DNA of 64,000 nucleotides from Fabrea salina. Lineage: Eukaryota; Ciliophora; Heterotrichea; Heterotrichida; Fabreidae. The stretch's first letter is position 1; every line of letters starts with the position of its first letter. The stretch is taken from assembly GCA_022984795.1 (NCBI GenBank), contig JALIHJ010000063.1:1-64000 (forward strand), written 5' to 3'. Position numbers and translations under genes: made by a program. Below, in pieces: positions 17,696-26,274 of the stretch. The notes beneath the pieces are model-generated. The model saw only the letters and a program-made list of their open reading frames with translations, made no database searches and was not told the DNA's origin.

Positions 17696-20600
17696 ATGCT
17701 TATTTTGTTTCTACTAATAAGCTCTTCTTGGGGAGTCCAAATCAAAGACGGGGAACTTCTCACTAACTCCTTGCAAGACCATGGGGAAGTTGAGTATGTC
17801 TTTGTGGTTGAAGCCTTTCACGCTAGAAACGACATACAGGTAGTTTTGAGTCCCTACGAGGATTACTCAGACCCAGATTTGTATGCCAAGTGGGGTTCCA
17901 AACCCACAAGCACTGACTACCAGTACAAAAGTGAAGCCTTTGGACTTGACCAAGTGTTGATTCCTCACACTGAAGTTTCCCAAGGAAAAGGACTTCACAT
18001 TCTAGCAAAGTGTTCTGCCAGGTGCTCATTTGCCATTACTCTTTCTTACTCAGAACCTGTCGAACTCTTTGCCGAAACCACCCTGCAAGGAAGCACTCCT
18101 GGAGGACTTCCAGCTAAGTACTACTACTCAGTGCCTGAGACCTGTCAAGGAACAGTTTTAGTAGAAGCACACCCTGCTAAAGGCTTTCTTCAGCTCCACG
18201 TAGCTGTAAACGAACAACCCTCAACTGAAAACTCTTGTGCTACCCAAGAGTTGTGGGACTACGCCCAGTTAGTAAACACCAGTGCTATAATTGGCGACGA
18301 AATAAACATTTCAGTTTACGGCTCAAGGGAAACTGAGTTTTGGCTTTCTTTGAGTTGCGGAAAGTCAGTGCAAATTCCAGAGTCCTTTCCTATACACGGT
18401 TCAGTAGGAACCCTAGCGTTTAAGCACTACAGAGTTTTTGCAGAGGGGTTGTCTGAAAACGCAACCTTCAACCTAAACGCTGTTTGGGGAGACCCCCACT
18501 TGTTTTTGAGTTTCGACGCAAAACCGACTCTTGAGCACTACGACTACTCTTCGACTCAGGTCGGAAGTGACCACATTGTAGTACCCAAAAAAGACATTCT
18601 GAACAAGAAACCAAAGTGGATCTACATTGGCGTATACGGACACCACAAGTCTGACTTTACTTTGCTTGTCCACTCTAAAAACCCTGTTAACCTCAACGCT
18701 GGAGTTCCCCAAAACGGGTTTGTTTCTAACAAACAAGCTGAACTGTACTTTTTAGAAATACCTAAACTAAGGGACTTCAACGTAACTTTTGACTTGCAAG
18801 CAGTAGCCGGCAACCCAGATATGTACGCGAAGCTCTGCAACACCAACTTCTTAGACTGCAGCTTCAGCAAAGAAGAACTCAACAACCCAGAAAACTTTGA
18901 CCAAGTGTTTTTCTCCTCCACAAGCAACACCTACGAAAGACTGCACATCGAGCACTTTAAAGCAAACTGCAAAAACTCCTGCGTTTACCTAGTAGCAGTC
19001 CGAGGAAACTCAACCCTAGAGTCAAACTTTGTACTCACTGGTTACTACAACTTAACTTCAGAAGTTGTTTTAGTGCAGGGAAACCCAGTCCGGAGTTCTG
19101 TAGACAAAGACATGCCTAAGTTCTATAGACTTAGTGTGAGTGACAACGAAGTGCAAAACGTAGTTTTTGAGTTAACTCCAGAGTCTGGAGACCCCGACAT
19201 TTACGTTTCAAGAGTCAACTCAATGCCTAAAAGAACCAATGCTGAAAAGTTTTCTGAGGGATTCGGACTTACTAACGACAAAGTAACTTTCAGTAAAGGA
19301 GAAGATGGAAAACTCACAGCAAACTACCACATTGCAGTCAGAAGCCAGAGTTACTCTTCTTTTGTCTTGGTTGCCAAAGCTGTTTTTGAGGACTTAAACA
19401 CAACCACTGTTCTGTACCCAGGAATTACTTTGCAAGACACTCTGCGCAACACTGACTTACGTTCTTACAAATTGTACACCTTCCGTGTTTCCTCAAAAAA
19501 ACAACTAAGACTCACAGTTTTGGAAGAGCTAGGTTCAGTTAAGGTTTTTGTAGCCAACAACACCAGTGCCATTAGAAACGACACCTTCCACTACACTTGG
19601 CAACTCCCCCAGAACACAAACACCCTCCGGATAGAACCTGAAGACCCTTCTTTTAACTCAAACGGAAACTACTTAGTCTTAGTGCACGCCCTGGACTTTG
19701 TGCAGGAAGCCGCAACTTACTCAATTACTTTCCAGCTGGAGGAGTCTAACGTTCCCCTTCAAGAAGGTTTGCCTTACTTTGACCAAGTGGGCAAGTACGG
19801 TTACAACTACTACTCCTGGAGCATCAACAGAGACTCTGACCCTTCCCAACTAACAGTTGTTGTCACTGCTTTTTACGGAGACCCTGACTTGTTTTTAAAC
19901 ATAAACAAGCCCAAACCTTCTAACTCTAGTTACGACTTCAGGAGTTACGACAACGGAGGAGACACTCTTACACTTACCTGGGACCAAATAACTTCTAAGT
20001 GCCAAGAAGGGATTTGCAGTGTTTACATCGCAGTGTTTGGTTATGAATTGGCTGAGTACTCTGTTTTGCTAAGTACAAAAAAAGAAAACCCCAAATGGTT
20101 ACTTGAAGGAAACGTGCAACTCGATACCTTAAACTCCACTCAGTGGAACTACTACTACGCTTCATTGAAGAACTCCAAAAGCATAGAGTTGCTTCTCCAG
20201 TCAGTTGAAGGAGACTCTGATCTTTACATGGACATAGTGGACTTCAGTGACCAAACCAACCCTAAAAACTGGCCTAAACCAAACAAGGATTCCCAGTTCC
20301 ACTCACTAAGTGCTGTGAATGACGACCGCATATCAGTAAGTAACCTTACGGAGTACTGCAACTCCAGCTGCGGAATGATTGCTGGAGTGCTTTGTTTGTC
20401 CTCAACTTGCAGGTACAGAATATCCTACACACAGTCTAAGTACATTTCTGTGGCAGACAACCAGCCAACTCAAGGCTATGTTTCAGCTAGAGAATTCACT
20501 TACTACACTTTTTACAACCCCAACAGCGAAGCAAACATATTGATTGTGCTGACTACACTTGGAGGAGACCCTGACCTTTACGTGTCCTATGAAAGTGTTC

Positions 20601-22648
20601 CTAGCCTTCAAAGCTTTGACTGGAAACAAACTTCGAGTTACGGCGAAACTCTAGAAATCCAAAACACTACTTCTAACTCAACCAAAGGAACCTTTTACCT
20701 TGGAGTTTACGGCAGGAAAGAGTCCCAGTTTTCACTTTTAGTTACTACAAAGCATCAGCCAATTACCCCTTTGTACATGAGCCAACCCCAAGATAAGCTT
20801 ACTCCTAGGTACTCAAGCGACTTCTTTTACTTCCATAACACTGTAAATACTACACTTACTATAAGTTTGAGCATATTCCAAGGCTACGGAACAATTCTTG
20901 CTTCCGCACAAGACCCCTTTACGCAGGAAATGTACCAACGCCTTCCCAAATGGAGTAACTACACTTGGTCTTCTTTGGAAAAGAATGACGGTTACTCCAT
21001 AGTTATTGACCCCACTGACCCTAGTTTTTGTGTGGGGTGCAACATTGTGATTGGTGTGCTTACTAACTCTAGTGCGTGTGCTTACAGAATTAGTGCTAGG
21101 AACGACATGTACTTAGAGGTTTTGAAAAACGGTTTAGCAGTTAGGGGTTATGCTGAACAAGAACAGTGGAGATATTACTTGTTTAATTTAGAAGAGCCAG
21201 GAGAAGTTGAAGTCTTTTTAAAGGTTTACAGTGGAGACCCTGACTTATACATTTCTAGAAAACCAGCCCTAGACGAAACCCACTTTGACTGGGCTAGTGT
21301 GAGGAGTTACGACTCAGAGCACATTAGAATTCCTAGTAACGACCCTGCCTCTGGAAAAGGGCCTTTTTACATTGGAGTAAGGTCTTTTGTGGGGTCCTCT
21401 AGCTTTTCAGTAATGGCCTATTCACAGAACTCAGTTGTTACGCTTGGAGACGGAGTGCCTCAAACTTACAATGTCAGGCACTCCAACTTGAAAATGGAAT
21501 TTCTCCTAGGTCAGCCTGAGAATGTTTCAGACCTGTATTGCAGTGTTAAGACTTTCAATGAAAACTTCAAGCCCAGTTTCTACATAAACAAAGTAGAACC
21601 TGGGCAGTCCGAAAGCTTCCCTTACCCTAGTGCTTCTGAGTTTGTGTTTGAAACCTACGACCAAGTGTTTGGAACTCTAGACTTTACTTTGAGCTACCGA
21701 ACTCCGGGCAAGTTCTTGTTTTCAGTCTACGATGAACTAAGAGAAGTCCCCATAGACCAGAGTTACTTTTCCTTAGTGTGCTCAACTAGCAAGCAAATCA
21801 ACATTTTGCAACAAAACTCACAACACTTCTACACACAAAAAGACCCCTTAACTGATGTTTACTTCCAAGTAGACGTAAGCCAGAGTTCTGTTTTCGAAGT
21901 GTACTTAATTCCTTGTGCTGGAAAGTTCCAGGTCAAGATTTCGGACTCCCTAAACAACCTAGACAAAAACGACCCCCAAATAGTGATCACTGAAAACTTA
22001 AATGGAGAAATTATCGGAAGCATAAACAAAGCCCAAGGAAGGTACTATGTAGTTGTTTCCTCCCTAGAGAGTTACTACGCAGTCGAGGGTGCAGCTTTTG
22101 AAGTAGTTACGCAAACCCTGAACGATGGAAACGCCCCCAGAGACATAGGAGACAACAGGTACATCACAGCCAAGGCATCAGGAGAGGGCTATGAATTCAA
22201 TTGGGAACCCCTTAGTTACTCTGACGGAAAGCTGGTTCCGGAGGTAACTTACTTGCTTTACGCCACTGAAGACTTTGACTTGCAAATGGGGACTGTTTGT
22301 GGAATGAGGATTGGAGAGAAACTAGGCATTGCAAAGTACACCCAAACTCCAGAAACCTCAGCAGTTCTTAAAAAGGTGAAGAATGACACTGTAGTTAACG
22401 TGGCTGCAGTAGTTAAAGACGCTCCAGAGAACCTTAACTCTTACTACGCTTACTACTCAGTTTTTGTGGAGAAAAGAAAGAGTTCTGAAGAAGAAGACGA
22501 AGACTTAGTAGTGGAGATTATAATTCTGGTTCTCGTTTGCTTGGCAGGGGTGGTTGGGTACATCTTTAAGAACAAAAGAAGAACTCGGCCTGAAGGGTAC
22601 CAAGAATTCAACTCGGGAGAAATGGCTGTTATGAGTTCAAGCAGTTAA
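17696..22648 (+). CDS. Giant type I membrane protein with PPC-like repeats
   Basis: 1650 residues. A signal peptide (about 1-14), a long extracellular region, one transmembrane helix (about 1604-1625) and a short tail. The ectodomain has roughly ten repeats of ~110-150 residues, each with a GDPDLY core, then a YD/W-rich strand, then FYIGVYG and SxFSLLV. This is the pattern of bacterial pre-peptidase C-terminal (PPC) beta-sandwich domains. Some copies are degenerate (near 620 and 1060). Many sequons and scattered Cys pairs fit a glycosylated surface protein. An adhesion, recognition or coat role is inference. Its TAA stop overlaps the TAA of the convergent gene. Confidence 0.85.
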   Translation: MLILFLLISSSWGVQIKDGELLTNSLQDHGEVEYVFVVEAFHARNDIQVVLSPYEDYSDPDLYAKWGSKPTSTDYQYKSEAFGLDQVLIPHTEVSQGKGLHILAKCSARCSFAITLSYSEPVELFAETTLQGSTPGGLPAKYYYSVPETCQGTVLVEAHPAKGFLQLHVAVNEQPSTENSCATQELWDYAQLVNTSAIIGDEINISVYGSRETEFWLSLSCGKSVQIPESFPIHGSVGTLAFKHYRVFAEGLSENATFNLNAVWGDPHLFLSFDAKPTLEHYDYSSTQVGSDHIVVPKKDILNKKPKWIYIGVYGHHKSDFTLLVHSKNPVNLNAGVPQNGFVSNKQAELYFLEIPKLRDFNVTFDLQAVAGNPDMYAKLCNTNFLDCSFSKEELNNPENFDQVFFSSTSNTYERLHIEHFKANCKNSCVYLVAVRGNSTLESNFVLTGYYNLTSEVVLVQGNPVRSSVDKDMPKFYRLSVSDNEVQNVVFELTPESGDPDIYVSRVNSMPKRTNAEKFSEGFGLTNDKVTFSKGEDGKLTANYHIAVRSQSYSSFVLVAKAVFEDLNTTTVLYPGITLQDTLRNTDLRSYKLYTFRVSSKKQLRLTVLEELGSVKVFVANNTSAIRNDTFHYTWQLPQNTNTLRIEPEDPSFNSNGNYLVLVHALDFVQEAATYSITFQLEESNVPLQEGLPYFDQVGKYGYNYYSWSINRDSDPSQLTVVVTAFYGDPDLFLNINKPKPSNSSYDFRSYDNGGDTLTLTWDQITSKCQEGICSVYIAVFGYELAEYSVLLSTKKENPKWLLEGNVQLDTLNSTQWNYYYASLKNSKSIELLLQSVEGDSDLYMDIVDFSDQTNPKNWPKPNKDSQFHSLSAVNDDRISVSNLTEYCNSSCGMIAGVLCLSSTCRYRISYTQSKYISVADNQPTQGYVSAREFTYYTFYNPNSEANILIVLTTLGGDPDLYVSYESVPSLQSFDWKQTSSYGETLEIQNTTSNSTKGTFYLGVYGRKESQFSLLVTTKHQPITPLYMSQPQDKLTPRYSSDFFYFHNTVNTTLTISLSIFQGYGTILASAQDPFTQEMYQRLPKWSNYTWSSLEKNDGYSIVIDPTDPSFCVGCNIVIGVLTNSSACAYRISARNDMYLEVLKNGLAVRGYAEQEQWRYYLFNLEEPGEVEVFLKVYSGDPDLYISRKPALDETHFDWASVRSYDSEHIRIPSNDPASGKGPFYIGVRSFVGSSSFSVMAYSQNSVVTLGDGVPQTYNVRHSNLKMEFLLGQPENVSDLYCSVKTFNENFKPSFYINKVEPGQSESFPYPSASEFVFETYDQVFGTLDFTLSYRTPGKFLFSVYDELREVPIDQSYFSLVCSTSKQINILQQNSQHFYTQKDPLTDVYFQVDVSQSSVFEVYLIPCAGKFQVKISDSLNNLDKNDPQIVITENLNGEIIGSINKAQGRYYVVVSSLESYYAVEGAAFEVVTQTLNDGNAPRDIGDNRYITAKASGEGYEFNWEPLSYSDGKLVPEVTYLLYATEDFDLQMGTVCGMRIGEKLGIAKYTQTPETSAVLKKVKNDTVVNVAAVVKDAPENLNSYYAYYSVFVEKRKSSEEEDEDLVVEIIILVLVCLAGVVGYIFKNKRRTRPEGYQEFNSGEMAVMSSSS

Positions 22649-23751
22649 AATAACAAGTTATGGAGTTCGTTTTCAGCTTCGTTCCGCAAAGCAGTTTTGC
22701 GAGTTAGGTAGTCTTTGAGTTGTTCTTTTCTCCTTTTGAAACTCGAAATGCTTTCTTGCTGGTAGTCAATCTTCACTTTGAGGTGCTTGATTTCTTCGTA
22801 GATGTTTGATATGCTAGTGTTGTAGGAGTCTTTTTGTTGCAACTGTTGGTGCTGCTGCTGCTGGGCGTAGTAAAGTTGGTCTGACAAGTCTTGGAGTTTA
22901 GTGTCTGCTTCCTTGATTCCCTGGGCAATGTTTTTGCTTTCGAAACTTGAGTCTGTGTTAATGTGTTTTTGTACTTCGTGGGACTCAGTAGTGACTTCGT
23001 AGAGTTTTTGGGTGTTGGTGGCTATTTGGGTGTTGTAGTCGTCAATGTAGTACTGGAACTTTTCTATTTGTTTTTGGGTGTTGTGCCTTTCAGACTGGAC
23101 CTGTTTGAGTTTTAAAAGGGTTTCTTCTTTTTTAGCCTGGGATCTGTCAATGCTTTCTTTGAGTTGGCTGATTTGGGACTGAATGCTGCAGACTTCTTCT
23201 TGGGCGTTTTTGAGTTTGGAGTTCAGGAGTTGGTTTTCTTCCCTGAGTTCTTCTAAGGACTGTTCGGTGTTAGTGTGGTCAGTTTCTAGTTGGGAGCAGT
23301 TGTCTTGCAGTGACTGAATTAAGGACTGGTCTAGAGTTTTGTTGGTTTCGAAAACTTCAAGTTCTTTTTTTAAGTTATTTAAGTTGGTGGAAGCTGTGAG
23401 TTTTTCTTGATAAATGTCTTCACGCTTAGTGCGGAGTTTCTTGTCAAGGCCTTGGGTGTTTTGTATTTGCTTTTCAATGAGGTTTAGTTCGTTTTGGAGT
23501 TCTTGCTTGACTTTTGTTTTCCTTTGTATTCTTTCCTGGGCATTTTCTAGGTCGTTTTTGAGTTCTTTTAAGTCGAAGGAAACTTTGGAGTGTTTGGACT
23601 CCAAACTTTTGAAGTTGGCTTGTTTGGCTGCTAGGTTGTGTTTGAGTTCTTCTAAGTAAGCTTCCTGAGAAACTTGTTTTGAGTCGAGTTCTTCAAACAA
23701 GCCCTCTATTGCTGAGAGTTGTTTGTTTAGCTTTAAATACTGAGACCTCAT
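22645..23751 (-). CDS. Coiled-coil protein
   Basis: 368 residues, coiled coil over nearly its whole length, rich in Gln, Glu, Lys and Leu, with a Gln-rich run (QQQQHQQLQQ) near residue 295. Heptads are interrupted by few prolines. No catalytic or targeting motif. The start at 23751 is 21 nt from the divergent COQ9 start. The stop codon overlaps that of the convergent giant gene in a shared TTAA. A structural role is likely; homology not recognised. Confidence 0.75.
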   Translation of the reverse strand: MRSQYLKLNKQLSAIEGLFEELDSKQVSQEAYLEELKHNLAAKQANFKSLESKHSKVSFDLKELKNDLENAQERIQRKTKVKQELQNELNLIEKQIQNTQGLDKKLRTKREDIYQEKLTASTNLNNLKKELEVFETNKTLDQSLIQSLQDNCSQLETDHTNTEQSLEELREENQLLNSKLKNAQEEVCSIQSQISQLKESIDRSQAKKEETLLKLKQVQSERHNTQKQIEKFQYYIDDYNTQIATNTQKLYEVTTESHEVQKHINTDSSFESKNIAQGIKEADTKLQDLSDQLYYAQQQQHQQLQQKDSYNTSISNIYEEIKHLKVKIDYQQESISSFKRRKEQLKDYLTRKTALRNEAENELHNLLF

Positions 23752-23772
23752 TACTAACAGCTTTGTTTATAA

Positions 23773-24459
23773 ATGCAGTCTGTAAACAAGTCCAAAGAAA
23801 TCCGCAAACTCATCATCAAAAAGGCAATAGACCATGTGGCTGACTTAGGCTGGACTGAAAAGGCCCTGAAAGAAGCAGCAAGGGACCTCAACATGTCTGG
23901 AGCAGTAGTAGGACAGTTGTTTCCAGAAGGAGGCGTGGCAATGCCCCACTACTTGCTAGGGCACTGGGAAGAGCAGTTAGCTCAAGTAAGTTCCAAAGAC
24001 TTACTTCCTCTACCTCTCAAAGACCGTGTTGAGTTTTGCATGCGCAGAAGACTAGAAATGCAAACAGAAGTCATGCCTTACTGGAGAGAAGCAATGTTGT
24101 TGGGGGCAAGGCCTCCTTACTTGGGCACAACTTGGAGTTTGCTTTGGAGTACCTGGGACTTGATTTGGCGGAGGTGTGGAGAAGAAGTAGCTGAACCCCG
24201 CCACTCAATTAGAAGACTTGCTTTGGGGAACTTGCACTTAGCCACAGAAGTTTATATGCTCAACGACAACTCAGAGAACTACAGGGACTCTTGGTTGTTT
24301 TTGCAAAACAGAGTAAACAACATGTTTACTCTCGGGAACTTTGTGTACACAGGGATAGACCTTTCGAGTTTTGTTTTGAAAGCAAACTACAGAATTCTGG
24401 AAAGTTACTATCCCCAACCAACCAGCCACGAAAACCCCATCGAGGATAATAAGCCTTAA
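23773..24459 (+). CDS. COQ9: Ubiquinone biosynthesis protein COQ9
   Basis: 228 residues. COQ9 is a lipid-binding, TetR-fold-derived protein of the mitochondrial coenzyme Q synthome that supports COQ7. The family pattern is clear: an N-terminal helix-turn-helix-like segment (AIDHVADLGWTEKALKEAA, with VGQLFPEGG), then RLEMQTEVMPYWREAMLLGA, WSTWDLIWRRCGE, TEVYMLND and the C-terminal membrane-seeking amphipathic helix region. No obvious presequence is visible, so import may use an internal signal. The start at 23773 follows TTTATAA. Confidence 0.88.
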   Translation: MQSVNKSKEIRKLIIKKAIDHVADLGWTEKALKEAARDLNMSGAVVGQLFPEGGVAMPHYLLGHWEEQLAQVSSKDLLPLPLKDRVEFCMRRRLEMQTEVMPYWREAMLLGARPPYLGTTWSLLWSTWDLIWRRCGEEVAEPRHSIRRLALGNLHLATEVYMLNDNSENYRDSWLFLQNRVNNMFTLGNFVYTGIDLSSFVLKANYRILESYYPQPTSHENPIEDNKP

Positions 24460-24480
24460 CTCTTACAATTGTAATTATAA

Positions 24481-26238
24481 ATGTTCGAAGAGGTTACTCA
24501 GAAACTAAAAGAACTCAAAAGCAAAGTAAAGCTCGAGACTAAGGCTGTAAAAAGAAGTTTGGAGCAAAACAACCCTGTAAATTACCTGCCAAGACAACAG
24601 AACCCAAACGGACTAAACCAGACTCAAGAAACTCTGCAAGAAACTTTAAAGTTTCCCCAAGTTTTCTCAGAAACCGCACACCTTGGTTCTGAGGTTCCTG
24701 GAGTCGCTAAACTTCTTAACTCACAAAGGCACTCCAAAGAAGACTTACTCACAGCTAAAAAAATAGCTCAGCAGAAGGAACACCAGATGCTCCTCCGTAG
24801 AAACGCGGCTGTCAAAATACAGGCTTTATACAGGGGCTGGCAAACTAGAAAAGAAGTTTACTTAGAGTTTGCTTACAAAGCAAAACTTGCTGGAGTTGTA
24901 AACCAGTTCCGTCTCAAATTTGCAGGCCGGAAGGTGTTTTCAGCCCTTTCTAAAAAAGAAGACGACAAACTAGGCATGTACAAAAAGTTCTTGAACTACT
25001 CAGCTGTTTACCTGCAGAAGTGGTGGCGCGGCTTCAGAGTCAGGAAACTAACAAAGCCTCTTTTAGTCCAAAGAAAGCAAGCAAAAGCTTACATAAAAGG
25101 CTTAGTCCAGGGCTGGAAAACCAGAAAGGTTATTTCTAGTAAGCAAGTTCAAAGTCAAGTGTCAGCTATAAAAGACATCACTCAGCTACTTCAGGAAGTA
25201 AGTCCTAAAGACTCTTTTTACCACCAAATGGCTTCTCAGTTACCTAATGCTAAAAACAAGTTTGTTTCTGAGTTCAGTAAAGTTTACAACCAAGGAACTT
25301 GGGTTTACGCTTCTAAACCAGCTACTCAAAAAAATCCTCAAGAAAAAGAGTTTTGGACTTGCTTAAGCAAAACCCCCGAAAAGAATTTCAGTGACTTTGC
25401 TTCCACCACTCACTTGCAAAACGACGAAGAAAGGATTGAATTCTCCGAGGAATTCTCTAAGGATGAGTCCAGCTTCCGAAACGCTCTTACAGACAGACCT
25501 ATCAAAAACTCTTTTTTCTCTTATGAAGAAATGCTTGAGAGTTACTCTGGCGATATGCTTCCTAGACCAGAAAATTTTGACTCTTGTCAAGAAGAAGTAT
25601 ATAAACCTCCAGAGCCCAAAGAAAGACCAATCAAGATGTCAGTTAACAGTTATGAGGAAATGCTAGAAAACTACCAAGAGGATGAAGTATATAAACCCCC
25701 AGAGCCCAAAGAAAGACCAATCAAAATGTCAGTTAACAGTTATGAGGAAATGCTAGAAAACTATCAAGAGGAAAACATGCATAATTCCTCTAGAGCTGAA
25801 AAACCAATAGAAGTTCCTGCCAACAACCACGAAGAAACACCAGAAAGCCATCCACACAACCAAGAAAACTTATCCAAGCAGAAAAAACACCCAGCAAAAA
25901 GTTACCTGAAAAAAGGCAGTAAATTACAGTACAACCCACTAGAAAGGGCAAAGAAAGCCTCTAAAAAAAGACCCAAAAGCAAAGTTACAAAGGTCAAAGA
26001 AAAAACTGTAAATAAAGAAATAACTCCAACACTTGAAAAGGTAGAGTCTTGCTTTTCTGAAATAGAGGACTTTTTTGTGTCTTCAAAAAACTACTTTGGA
26101 GAAAGACCCCGGGCCCCAAGCAAAGTTCCACAACTTACGCTAAACTCAAAGTTCATAAGTCTCTACACCCAAGACCTATTTGACGAGGCCCTAGAAAGAC
26201 TGGAACTGCACTACAATACCCTGCAACATAGTAACTAA
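24481..26238 (+). CDS. IQ-motif protein with internal 30-residue repeats
   Basis: 585 residues. Three IQ-like helices lie between about 105 and 220 (AAVKIQALYRGWQTRKE, VYLQKWWRGFRVRKL, YIKGLVQGWKTRKV). These would bind calmodulin or EF-hand light chains, which are abundant in ciliate contractile and cortical structures. After a linker come two almost identical 30-residue units (about 371-430) and degenerate flanking copies with the core SYEEMLExY. The C-terminal third is Lys-rich, then a short helical end. Likely a calcium-regulated cytoskeletal scaffold, by inference. Confidence 0.8.
   Translation: MFEEVTQKLKELKSKVKLETKAVKRSLEQNNPVNYLPRQQNPNGLNQTQETLQETLKFPQVFSETAHLGSEVPGVAKLLNSQRHSKEDLLTAKKIAQQKEHQMLLRRNAAVKIQALYRGWQTRKEVYLEFAYKAKLAGVVNQFRLKFAGRKVFSALSKKEDDKLGMYKKFLNYSAVYLQKWWRGFRVRKLTKPLLVQRKQAKAYIKGLVQGWKTRKVISSKQVQSQVSAIKDITQLLQEVSPKDSFYHQMASQLPNAKNKFVSEFSKVYNQGTWVYASKPATQKNPQEKEFWTCLSKTPEKNFSDFASTTHLQNDEERIEFSEEFSKDESSFRNALTDRPIKNSFFSYEEMLESYSGDMLPRPENFDSCQEEVYKPPEPKERPIKMSVNSYEEMLENYQEDEVYKPPEPKERPIKMSVNSYEEMLENYQEENMHNSSRAEKPIEVPANNHEETPESHPHNQENLSKQKKHPAKSYLKKGSKLQYNPLERAKKASKKRPKSKVTKVKEKTVNKEITPTLEKVESCFSEIEDFFVSSKNYFGERPRAPSKVPQLTLNSKFISLYTQDLFDEALERLELHYNTLQHSN
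25591..25770 (+). repeat. 90-bp tandem duplication within the IQ-protein gene
   Basis: Copies 25591-25680 and 25681-25770 differ at only about five bases, nearly all synonymous third positions. The next 90 bases (25771-25860) look like an older, degenerate third copy, and a related SYEEMLES segment lies upstream near 25520. The period of 30 codons keeps the frame. Confidence 0.9.
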
Positions 26239-26274
26239 CTTTTACACAATACGCAGTCCACTTGTAATAAAATT

